Assembly: GCA_963621885.1 (NCBI GenBank) | Contig: CAVFFT010000032.1 | Coordinates: forward strand, 1 to 5,038 | Origin: UMGS1519 sp963621885 | Lineage (GTDB): Bacteria; Actinomycetota; Coriobacteriia; Coriobacteriales; Eggerthellaceae | Length of the DNA stretch: 5,038 bases | Direction: 5' to 3' | Shown here: piece after piece, positions 1-4,920 of the stretch | Position numbering within the stretch: position 1 is the stretch's first letter | How the letters are laid out: the number at the start of each line of letters is the position of its first letter | Notes under the pieces: generated by a model | The model's database searches: none | What the model saw: only the letters and a program-made list of their open reading frames with translations | What the model was told of the DNA's origin: nothing | Position numbers and translations under genes: made by a program

Positions 1-24
1 TTTTCCTTGTGGCCTGTTTTCCTT
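1..24. repeat. Short direct repeat TTTTCCTT
   Basis: The octamer TTTTCCTT occurs at 1-8 and again at 17-24, with a 16-nt period, in an AT-richer strip at the window edge. Only these eight bases match between the two units, so this may be chance or the end of a longer array outside the window. No function can be assigned. Confidence 0.3.
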
Positions 25-43
25 TTCAAAGTCCCAATTTCCA

Positions 44-65
44 AAACCACCACGAAACCACCCCG
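44..65. repeat. 11-nt tandem duplication downstream of the carbonic-anhydrase-like gene
   Basis: AAACCACCACG (44-54) is followed directly by AAACCACCCCG (55-65), which matches at 10 of 11 positions. The second copy forms one arm of the 54-74 hairpin, and AAACCA in the first copy could pair with the same TGGTTT arm. The repeat is non-coding and probably arose by slippage; no role is evident. Confidence 0.5.
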
Positions 66-74
66 AATGGTTTC
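54..74 (-). terminator. Candidate hairpin terminator, distal
   Basis: GAAACCA (54-60) and TGGTTTC (68-74) form a perfect 7-bp inverted repeat around a 7-nt loop. It lies about 60 nt past the stop of the minus-strand gene. On the minus strand it is followed by a G/T-rich stretch rather than a clean T-run, so classical Rho-independent termination is uncertain. On the plus strand the following AAAA gives no U-tract, so minus is the more likely working orientation. Confidence 0.35.
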
Positions 75-98
75 AAAATGTGAGTTTCCGCAGGGACA

Positions 99-127
99 GG
101 GCGCAGTCAGGCTTCGCCTTTTCGCCC
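99..127 (-). terminator. Candidate compound hairpin just after the minus-strand stop
   Basis: An outer stem GGGCG (99-103)/CGCCC (123-127) encloses an inner stem AGGC (109-112)/GCCT (116-119) with a three-base loop. It begins 5 nt beyond the stop codon of the carbonic-anhydrase-like gene. The position suits 3'-end formation or transcript protection, but no T-tract follows on the minus strand, so the terminator label is tentative. Confidence 0.35.
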
Positions 128-132
128 CCAAA

Positions 133-759
133 CTACCGAAGAGCGCCAATCGTGTGGAGGAGCTCCTCGCTCGGATGCTCAAGCAGGCCTTCCGCAAACA
201 TGTTCTCGGCCTCGATAAGGTTCACTTCGGCGAACGAGGTGATGAGCTCGACGATTCGCTCGGGGCTCAGCTCGCCGCGCACCTTGGCGGGAACGCCCAT
301 TGCGATGCAGCCATCGGGAATCACCATGCCCGAGGTCACGAGTGCGCCAGCTCCCACGAGCGCGTTGTTTCCCACGCGCGCGCCGTCCAGCACCACAGCG
401 CCCATTCCCACAAGGGCGTTGTCGCCAATCGTGCAGCCATGCAGGATGGCGCCATGTCCGATGGTGGAATGCTCGCCGACGATGGTGGGCATGCCGCTTC
501 CCTCGTGAATGATGCAGTTCTCCTGCACGTTGCTTTCCGCACCAATGACGATTCGGTCGCTATCACCCCGCAGCTGGGCGCCCGCCATCACGATGGCGTG
601 GTAGCCAAGCTCGACCGCGCCATAGATGCGGCATTCGGGGGAAATGTAGCTGGTCGGGTCGGCTTGCAGGTGTCCGCGATAGCCCATGCACGGCCAGGTC
701 GCCTGAAGTTCTTCGCGATATCCTTCCGGAATCACGTAGCTTCCTTTTCGTGTGAACAT
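133..759 (-). CDS. Gamma-carbonic-anhydrase-like hexapeptide-repeat protein (YrdA/PaaY/CamH-like)
   Basis: A 208-residue protein predicted to fold as a left-handed beta-helix. Imperfect hexapeptide repeats ([IV]G-x4 turns such as IGDNALVGMGAVVLDGARVG) run from about residue 40 to 160, followed by a helical C-terminal tail (about 165-205). Gamma-class carbonic anhydrases are trimers that bind a metal between subunits and interconvert CO2 and bicarbonate. The three expected metal-ligand histidines are visible at His85 (CIIHEG), His102 and His107 (GHGAILH), with Arg64 and Asp66 in an RGD motif and Gln79. Glu80 stands where the archaeal prototype Cam has Asp76. The acidic loop between the first two histidines is absent and Cam Glu62 aligns with Ser67, as in the short CamH/YrdA/PaaY branch, many members of which have weak or unknown activity. 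Cytoplasmic; no signal peptide. The ATG at 759 is chosen because GGAGG lies 5 nt upstream. Family assignment is strong; enzymatic activity is uncertain, and an acyltransferase-like role is a less likely alternative. Confidence 0.9.
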   Translation of the reverse strand: MFTRKGSYVIPEGYREELQATWPCMGYRGHLQADPTSYISPECRIYGAVELGYHAIVMAGAQLRGDSDRIVIGAESNVQENCIIHEGSGMPTIVGEHSTIGHGAILHGCTIGDNALVGMGAVVLDGARVGNNALVGAGALVTSGMVIPDGCIAMGVPAKVRGELSPERIVELITSFAEVNLIEAENMFAEGLLEHPSEELLHTIGALR

Positions 760-763
760 GCGT

Positions 764-772
764 CCCTCCCTT
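764..772 (-). promoter_or_regulatory. Ribosome binding site of the carbonic-anhydrase-like gene
   Basis: On the minus strand AAGGGAGGG precedes the ATG at 759, with 5 nt between the GGAGG core and the start codon. It is a near-ideal Shine-Dalgarno sequence and fixes this start. It contrasts sharply with the divergent ABC-F gene, which has none. Confidence 0.85.
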
Positions 773-780
773 AGGGTTTG

Positions 781-796
781 CGGGTATCATTACCCG
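781..796. promoter_or_regulatory. Perfect inverted repeat in the divergent promoter gap (possible operator)
   Basis: CGGGTA (781-786) and TACCCG (791-796) form an exact 6-bp inverted repeat around TCAT. It ends 2 nt before the proposed ABC-F ATG and overlaps that gene's likely -10 element. It also lies at or next to the expected transcript start of the minus-strand gene. The position fits a repressor or activator site controlling one or both divergent genes. It could instead fold as a short 5' hairpin in the minus-strand transcript. No known regulator motif is recognised. Confidence 0.45.
785..790 (+). promoter_or_regulatory. Candidate -10 element of the ABC-F/trmL operon
   Basis: TATCAT matches the TATAAT consensus at 5 of 6 positions. 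It would place the transcription start at about 797-799, on or next to the ATG at 799. No convincing TTGACA-like -35 is found 16-19 nt upstream, where the sequence is GC-rich and overlaps the other gene's ribosome binding site. Confidence 0.4.
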
Positions 797-798
797 TC

Positions 799-2862
799 AT
801 GATTATGCAACTCGAACATATTACGAAATCCTTCGGTGGACGCGAGCTTTTTCACGATGTGACCTTCAAGCTCGAAGAATACGACCACCTGGCGCTGGTC
901 GGCGCGAATGGCGCCGGCAAGACCACCTTGCTCAACATTATCACGGGCCGCGAGGACGCCGATTCGGGCGAGATCATCTTCGCGAAGGGCGCCCGCGTGG
1001 GTTACCTCGAGCAGGAGGCCATCGAGATGGCCGATGCGCCGGTGTTCGACGAGGTGATGCGCTCGCATACCGAAATCGTCGCCGCCGCCGCGCGCTTGCA
1101 CGAGCTTGAGAACAATCTGGGCGACTCGCCGACGCAGGCGCAGCTTGCGTCTCTGGGACGCGCGCGCGACGCCTACGAGATGATGGGCGGCTATCAGCTC
1201 GAAAGCAATGTGCGCACGGTGCTCTTCGGTCTGGGCTTTGGCGAAAAGGACATGAAGCGCCACACGAGCGAGTACTCGGGCGGCTGGCAGATGCGCATCG
1301 CGCTCGCGAAGCTTCTCATCCGCAACCCCGAGGTGCTCCTTCTCGACGAGCCGACGAACCACCTCGACCTGGAGTCGGTGAAATGGCTCGAGGGCTTTCT
1401 GCGCGGCTATCGCGGAAGCGTCATCGTGGTTTCGCATGACCGCGAGTTCATGGACCACATGGTCGACCGCGTGGCCGAGCTCGCGCTGCAGAAGGTTACC
1501 TTGTATCGCGGCAACTATTCCGCCTACCTGAAGGCGCGCGAAGAGCGCTACGAGCAGCTGATCGCGCTCAAGGAGAAGCAGGATAGCGAAATCGAGCACA
1601 TGGAGGCCTTCATCAAGCGCTTCCGCTACAAGGCGACGAAGGCGAAGCAGGTGCAGGACCGCGTGCGCAAGCTCGAGAAGATCGAGCGCATCCAGATTCC
1701 CGAGCGCCCGAAGCCGGTGCATTTCGCGTTTCCGCAGCCGCCGCGCACGGGCGACATGGTGTGCGAGCTTTCCAACGTGCATATGGCCTATGGCGACAAC
1801 GTCGTGTATGACGGCCTCGATTTCACGCTGTATCGCGGTCAGAAGATCGCGCTGGTGGGTCCGAATGGCGCGGGCAAGTCGACGCTGATGAAGATGATCG
1901 CCGGCGTGCTGCACCCGAGCGAGGGAAACATTCGCTACGGCACGAACGTGGCCTACTCGTATTTCGCACAGCACCAGCTGGAAGACCTGCATCCGGGCAA
2001 CACCGTTTTCGAAGAGCTCGACAAGGTGGCGCCGCAATGGACGATGTCGCAGGTGCGCAGCCTGCTGGGCGCCTTCCTCTTCAAGGGCGACGATGTGGAA
2101 AAGCGCGTGTCGGTGCTTTCGGGTGGCGAGAAATGCCGCTTGGCCTTGGCGAAGATGCTCGTGCATCCCGCGCCGCTGCTGTGCCTGGACGAGCCGACAA
2201 ACCACCTCGACATCCAGAGCGTCGACATGCTTGAGCAGGCACTTTCCGCTTTCGAAGGAACAATCGTCCTCATTTCGCACGACCGGCATCTCATTCGCCA
2301 TGTGACGAATGAGGTTGTGGAAGTGCGGGGCGGAAAGATTACCGCCTACCAGGGCGATTACGAATACTATCTCGAAAAGACCGGTCAGACGGCCGAGACC
2401 GCCGAGCAGTCGAGCCTGCAAGATGAGCGCCCCGAGACCTTGCGCGTGGCGAGCGCGTCGCAGGCGGGCGCGGGTTCGTCGGCTTCTGCGGCTTCTTCCG
2501 GCGCGGCTTCGGGAACGGGCGCGACGACGCTGACCGCTCCCAAGGGCAGCGCGCCGAAGACGAAGGAGCAGAAGCGTCGCGAGGCGCAGGCCCGCAATCG
2601 CGCCTACGCGGCCCTGAAGAACCATCGCAAGCGCATCGCCGAGCTCGACGAGCTTATCGATCGCGACCAGAAGCGCCTCGACGAGCTGAATGCCATCTTC
2701 GCCGACCCGAGCTTCTACACGAGCGAGGATTCCACGACCGACGTTATCGCCGAGCATGTCGAGGTGAAGAAGCGTCTTGCTCAGAACGAGGAAGAATGGT
2801 TCATGCTGAATGAAGAGCTTGAGGAAGAGCTCGCGCGCCAGAAGGAAGAGTTGGACGCATGA
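799..2862 (+). CDS. ABC-F family ATPase, YheS/YdiF-like ribosome-associated translation factor
   Basis: A soluble 687-residue protein with two ATP-binding cassettes and no membrane segments. ABC-F proteins bind the ribosomal E site and use ATP to act on stalled or initiating ribosomes. Residues counted from ATG 799. Cassette 1: Walker A GANGAGKTT (35-43), signature YSGGWQMRIALAK (159-171), Walker B LLLDEPTNHLDL (180-191), switch His213. The linker (about 237-303) carries FIKRFRYKATKAKQ, the charged P-site-tRNA-facing arm. Cassette 2: Walker A GPNGAGKST (354-362), signature LSGGEKCRLALAK (440-452), Walker B LCLDEPTNHLDI (461-472), switch His494. Then an Ala/Ser/Gly linker (about 551-578) and a coiled-coil C-terminal domain (about 588-687). 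From memory, the YSGGW signature, the RFR-KATKAK arm and YFAQHQLE most resemble E. coli YheS (637 residues). A housekeeping role is more likely than antibiotic resistance, but sequence alone does not exclude the latter. Start: ATG 799 or ATG 805; neither has a Shine-Dalgarno site. The stop overlaps trmL. Confidence 0.93.
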   Translation: MIMQLEHITKSFGGRELFHDVTFKLEEYDHLALVGANGAGKTTLLNIITGREDADSGEIIFAKGARVGYLEQEAIEMADAPVFDEVMRSHTEIVAAAARLHELENNLGDSPTQAQLASLGRARDAYEMMGGYQLESNVRTVLFGLGFGEKDMKRHTSEYSGGWQMRIALAKLLIRNPEVLLLDEPTNHLDLESVKWLEGFLRGYRGSVIVVSHDREFMDHMVDRVAELALQKVTLYRGNYSAYLKAREERYEQLIALKEKQDSEIEHMEAFIKRFRYKATKAKQVQDRVRKLEKIERIQIPERPKPVHFAFPQPPRTGDMVCELSNVHMAYGDNVVYDGLDFTLYRGQKIALVGPNGAGKSTLMKMIAGVLHPSEGNIRYGTNVAYSYFAQHQLEDLHPGNTVFEELDKVAPQWTMSQVRSLLGAFLFKGDDVEKRVSVLSGGEKCRLALAKMLVHPAPLLCLDEPTNHLDIQSVDMLEQALSAFEGTIVLISHDRHLIRHVTNEVVEVRGGKITAYQGDYEYYLEKTGQTAETAEQSSLQDERPETLRVASASQAGAGSSASAASSGAASGTGATTLTAPKGSAPKTKEQKRREAQARNRAYAALKNHRKRIAELDELIDRDQKRLDELNAIFADPSFYTSEDSTTDVIAEHVEVKKRLAQNEEEWFMLNEELEEELARQKEELDA
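802..807 (-). promoter_or_regulatory. Candidate -10 element of the carbonic-anhydrase-like gene
   Basis: Read on the minus strand, 807-802 is CATAAT, matching TATAAT at 5 of 6 positions. It predicts a start near 795-796 and a 5' leader of about 36 nt carrying the strong ribosome binding site. It lies within the first codons of the ABC-F gene, so the two promoters would overlap. No good -35 is seen. Confidence 0.3.
2449..2532 (+). repeat. Low-complexity Ala/Ser/Gly linker segment in the ABC-F gene
   Basis: This segment encodes about 28 residues made almost entirely of Ala, Ser, Gly and Thr, between ATPase cassette 2 and the C-terminal coiled coil. GCGGCTTC occurs at 2488-2495 and 2503-2510, with TCGGCTTC at 2479-2486, suggesting growth by replication slippage. 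It is probably a flexible tether. Confidence 0.7.
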
Positions 2863-3473
2863 GTCTGCAGGTGGTTCTGTTTCAGCCCGAGATTCCGCAG
2901 AACACGGGGAATATTGCGCGGACCTGCGCCTGCATGGGCGTGGAGAATCTGCACGTGGTGCATCCGCTGGGCTTCCAGCTGACGCCGCGCAACATCCGTC
3001 GCTCGGGCATGGATTACCTGGAACAGGTCGAGATCGTGCAGTGGGCCTCGAACGACGCGTTTCTTGAAGCGCATGGGAACGACACGCTGTGGATGTTCAC
3101 CGGCCAGAGTGCGCGGCTGCTCGATGAGGTCGACTTATGGAAAGCGGGCGCGGGCAATTTGGACGGCGCGGACGGCGCTGGCGCCGCTGTTTCGGATGGC
3201 GCGGATGGTTCGACAGGCGCCGGTGGGGCGAGTGAACCGGACGACGCGAACCCTGGCGATTCGAGCGACTCCGCGAACTCGGCTGACTCCGACCTCTTCC
3301 TGTGCTTCGGACGCGAAAGCGCGGGAATCGACGAGGACATTCTTGCGCGCTACGAAAGCTCCTGCGTGCGCATCCCGATGAAGGATGGCATGCGCAGCCT
3401 CAACCTGGCGAATGCGGTGGCCATTGGCGTGTACGAGGCGATGCGGCAGCGGGGCTTCTCGGGCCTCATCTAA
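2859..3473 (+). CDS. trmL: tRNA (cytidine/uridine-34 2'-O)-methyltransferase TrmL, with acidic insertion
   Basis: A SPOUT-class methyltransferase that transfers a methyl group from S-adenosylmethionine to the 2'-OH of the wobble nucleotide (position 34), in known members of leucine tRNAs. It acts in the cytoplasm as a trefoil-knotted dimer. Residues from ATG 2859: start MSLQVVLFQPEIPQNTGNIA; NTGNIARTC (15-23), the first SPOUT motif; the family segment RRSGMDYLE (47-55); FGRESAGI (150-157), part of the cofactor site; and IPMKDGMRSLNLANAVAI (172-189), the knot. The protein has 204 residues against about 155-160 usual. The excess is a roughly 51-residue Gly/Ala/Asp/Ser insertion at about 94-144, just before motif 2, leaving all core motifs intact. 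Its start codon overlaps the ABC-F stop (ATGA), and AAGGAAG at 2842-2848 lies 10 nt upstream. Both features suggest translational coupling. Family assignment is strong; the exact tRNA targets are inferred. Confidence 0.93.
   Translation: MSLQVVLFQPEIPQNTGNIARTCACMGVENLHVVHPLGFQLTPRNIRRSGMDYLEQVEIVQWASNDAFLEAHGNDTLWMFTGQSARLLDEVDLWKAGAGNLDGADGAGAAVSDGADGSTGAGGASEPDDANPGDSSDSANSADSDLFLCFGRESAGIDEDILARYESSCVRIPMKDGMRSLNLANAVAIGVYEAMRQRGFSGLI
3162..3208 (+). repeat. Imperfect 14-nt direct repeats within the trmL insertion
   Basis: GACGGCGCGGACGG (3162-3175) and GATGGCGCGGATGG (3195-3208) match at 12 of 14 positions. They are 33 nt apart, so in frame, and each encodes Asp-Gly-Ala-Asp-Gly. They lie within the segment encoding the extra acidic residues (about 3138-3290) and suggest that it grew by slippage or unequal recombination. 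Confidence 0.6.
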
Positions 3474-3627
3474 TGCGGTCTGTCGGCGATTCTGGCGAAC
3501 GGCCGCGCTCGCGCCAAACGAACTCGTACGCCATCGCTCGGATGAACGCGCGCACGAGCGCCCCATGGTCGTAGCCGTAAATTCTCTCACCAGCATCAGG
3601 GCAGGCCATCTGCCGTTTCAGTGGCAT
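3466..3627 (-). CDS. Possible small hypothetical protein (53 residues), doubtful
   Basis: An open frame on the minus strand would give 53 residues from ATG 3627, or 47 from ATG 3609. It ends tail-to-tail with trmL, overlapping it by 8 nt. The stretch YGYDHGALVRAFIRAMAYEFVWRER looks like an amphipathic helix with ordinary protein composition, and codon third positions are GC-rich from about 3560 down to 3480. Against it: neither ATG has a Shine-Dalgarno site, the first third is less GC-biased, and no family is recognised. It could be a real small gene, the decayed end of a former gene, or chance in high-GC DNA. No function is proposed. Confidence 0.25.
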   Translation of the reverse strand: MPLKRQMACPDAGERIYGYDHGALVRAFIRAMAYEFVWRERGRSPESPTDRIR

Positions 3628-3675
3628 GTTGGCGGTTTGGCGCATGCTGCCACTTCGAGAGAATGCCGGCTGGTG
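3581..3675. repeat. Interlocked inverted repeats upstream of trpS
   Basis: ATTCTCTC (3581-3588) is complementary to GAGAGAAT (3657-3664). CACCAGC (3588-3594) is complementary to GCTGGTG (3669-3675). A third pair, AGTGGCA (3620-3626)/TGCCACT (3648-3654), lies inside both. The two long-range pairs share base 3588 and occur in A-B-A'-B' order, so they would be mutually exclusive or pseudoknot-like. The cluster ends exactly at the candidate trpS -10 element. Individual 7-8 bp matches are expected by chance in a region this long. Confidence 0.4.
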
Positions 3676-3681
3676 TAATAT
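3676..3681 (+). promoter_or_regulatory. Candidate trpS -10 element
   Basis: TAATAT sits in a local AT-rich patch (GTAATATAG) and matches TATAAT at 4 of 6 positions. It predicts a start near A3688 and a short leader of about 26 nt. The -35 region (3653-3659, CTTCGAG) is not consensus-like, so it may be weak or activator-dependent. Confidence 0.4.
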
Positions 3682-3698
3682 AGCGTGATGCAAAAACG

Positions 3699-3707
3699 AA
3701 AGGGAGG
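3699..3707 (+). promoter_or_regulatory. trpS ribosome binding site
   Basis: AAAGGGAGG (3699-3707) lies 6 nt before ATG 3714, an optimal Shine-Dalgarno arrangement. It selects 3714 over the out-of-frame ATG at 3709. Confidence 0.85.
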
Positions 3708-3713
3708 CATGCG

Positions 3714-4829
3714 ATGCCCGAACAGACACAGGCAGCAAAGAAGATTATCCTGACCGGCGATCGCCCGACCGGCAAGCTCCATCTGGGGCATTACGTGGGA
3801 AGTCTGCGCCAGCGCGTGACTCTCCAGAATTCGGGCGAATTCGATTCCATCTACATCATGATCGCCGATGCACAGGCGCTTACCGACAACTTCGACAACC
3901 CTGCCAAGGTGCGCGAGAACATCATCGAGGTCGCGCTCGACTATCTGTCCGTGGGCATCGACCCCACGAAGGCGCACATCTTCGTGCAGTCGCAGGTTCC
4001 CGAGCTTTTCGAGATGACCTCCTACTACATGAATCTCGTGACGGTGGCGCGCGTCCAGCGCAACCCCACCGTGAAGAGCGAGATCGCGCTGCGCGGCTTC
4101 AACAACGACATCCCCTGCGGCTTCTTCACCTATCCCATCTCGCAGGCAAGCGACATCACCGCCTTCAAGGCGACGACGGTGCCGGTGGGCGAAGACCAGC
4201 TCCCCATGCTCGAGCAGACGCGTGAGATTGTCCGCTCCTTCAACCGCGTATACGATTGCGACGTGCTCGTTCTCCCCGAGGCGCTCATTCCGTCCGACAA
4301 GGCGAGCCTGCGCCTGCCGGGCCTTGATGGCAACGCGAAGATGAGCAAGTCGCTTGGCAACTGCATCTACCTTTCCGATACGCCCGAAGAGCTCGCCCGC
4401 AAGGTGAAGACGGCGTATACCGACCCGACCCACATCCATCTGGAGGATCCGGGCAAGGTGGAAGGCAACGTGGTCTTCACGTACCTCGATGCGCTGTGCG
4501 AAGACCGCCATTTCGCGGAATTCTGGCCGGATTACGCCAACCTGGACGAGCTGAAGGCTCACTACCAGCGCGGCGGCCTGGGCGACGTGAAATGCAAGCG
4601 CTTCCTGACGAATGTCCTTGAGGACACGCTGGCGCCCATTCGCGCGCGCCGCAAGGAATACGAGCGCGACATTCCGGCGGTGTACGACATCCTGCAGGAG
4701 GGCTGCAAGGCGGCTCGCGAGGTTGCGGGTGCGACGCTGCATGAGATGAAGGATGCCATGCGCATCAACTACTTCGACGACGCGGAGCTTATCGCCTCGC
4801 AGTCTGCGCGCTATGCGGAGAATGCCTAG
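3714..4829 (+). CDS. trpS: Tryptophanyl-tRNA synthetase
   Basis: A class I aminoacyl-tRNA synthetase of 371 residues that activates tryptophan with ATP and charges tRNA-Trp; a cytoplasmic dimer essential for translation. The Rossmann-fold catalytic domain opens with ILTGDRPTGKLHLGHYVGSL (12-31), containing the HIGH-type motif HLGH (23-26). The family's PVGEDQ follows at 157-162 and the KMSKS loop is exact at 209-213 (GNAKMSKSLGN). Asp147 in ASDITAF lies in the tryptophan-pocket segment. The C-terminal helical part includes HYQRGGLGDVK (283-293), seen in the related synthetases I recall. From memory the protein resembles the streptococcal/clostridial TrpRS form, including RNPTVKSEIA and PGLDGNAKMSKSL. 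Length is slightly above the usual 330-345 because of short extensions at both ends. It appears to have its own promoter. All catalytic motifs are intact; there is no sign of truncation. Confidence 0.97.
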   Translation: MPEQTQAAKKIILTGDRPTGKLHLGHYVGSLRQRVTLQNSGEFDSIYIMIADAQALTDNFDNPAKVRENIIEVALDYLSVGIDPTKAHIFVQSQVPELFEMTSYYMNLVTVARVQRNPTVKSEIALRGFNNDIPCGFFTYPISQASDITAFKATTVPVGEDQLPMLEQTREIVRSFNRVYDCDVLVLPEALIPSDKASLRLPGLDGNAKMSKSLGNCIYLSDTPEELARKVKTAYTDPTHIHLEDPGKVEGNVVFTYLDALCEDRHFAEFWPDYANLDELKAHYQRGGLGDVKCKRFLTNVLEDTLAPIRARRKEYERDIPAVYDILQEGCKAAREVAGATLHEMKDAMRINYFDDAELIASQSARYAENA

Positions 4830-4845
4830 GTGACACGCGCTTTTT
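4806..4845 (+). terminator. Weak terminator candidate straddling the trpS stop
   Basis: GCGCG (4806-4810) pairs with CGCGC (4836-4840), and a run of five T (4841-4845) follows immediately. The T-run placement is right, but the stem is only 5 bp with a 25-nt loop and it overlaps the last trpS codons. It is weak evidence for termination. Confidence 0.3.
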
Positions 4846-4878
4846 CGGCCATGCAAGGGAATGCGAATGCACGTGTGG

Positions 4879-4920
4879 CGCACGGTCTGATGACGGTGTG
4901 GCATGCGTGCGTTTCGTTTT
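4879..4920 (+). terminator. Candidate trpS terminator
   Basis: CGCACG (4879-4884) pairs with CGTGCG (4906-4911), followed at once by TTTCGTTTT (4912-4920), where 7 of 9 bases are T. The GC-rich stem followed by a T-rich tail is the best terminator signature downstream of trpS, about 50 nt past its stop. The 21-nt loop is long and lowers confidence. Confidence 0.4.

Larger units (their letters stand above)
3474..3713 (+). other. trmL-trpS intergenic region
   Basis: This 240-bp gap holds the doubtful small minus-strand ORF, a cluster of inverted repeats between 3581 and 3675, the probable trpS -10 element at 3676 and the trpS ribosome binding site at 3701. No clear Rho-independent terminator follows trmL: the GC-rich partial hairpin TGGCGA/TCGCGCCA near 3491-3519 has no T-tract. 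No T-box consensus or tRNA gene is visible, so nothing here shows tryptophan-responsive control directly. Confidence 0.6.

Noticed and set aside
7..774. 255-residue plus-strand open frame opposite the carbonic-anhydrase-like gene
   Set aside because: The minus strand has clear hexapeptide repeats, metal ligands and an ideal ribosome binding site; the plus-strand frame is a composition artefact.
778..798. TTG start at 778 for the ABC-F protein, adding seven residues
   Set aside because: It has no ribosome binding site, the added MRVSLPV is not typical of the family, and it would put the inverted repeat and likely -10 element inside the coding region.
790..2757. 655-residue open frame on the minus strand opposite the ABC-F gene
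   Set aside because: It mirrors a gene with intact cassettes and strong GC-ending codon bias, which removes stops in the opposing frame. Its His/Arg/Leu-rich sequence matches no fold I recognise.
3474..3713. T-box or tryptophan leader upstream of trpS
   Set aside because: I see no AGGGTGG-type T-box core, no specifier-loop architecture and no Trp-rich leader peptide. The leader predicted from the -10 element is only about 26 nt.
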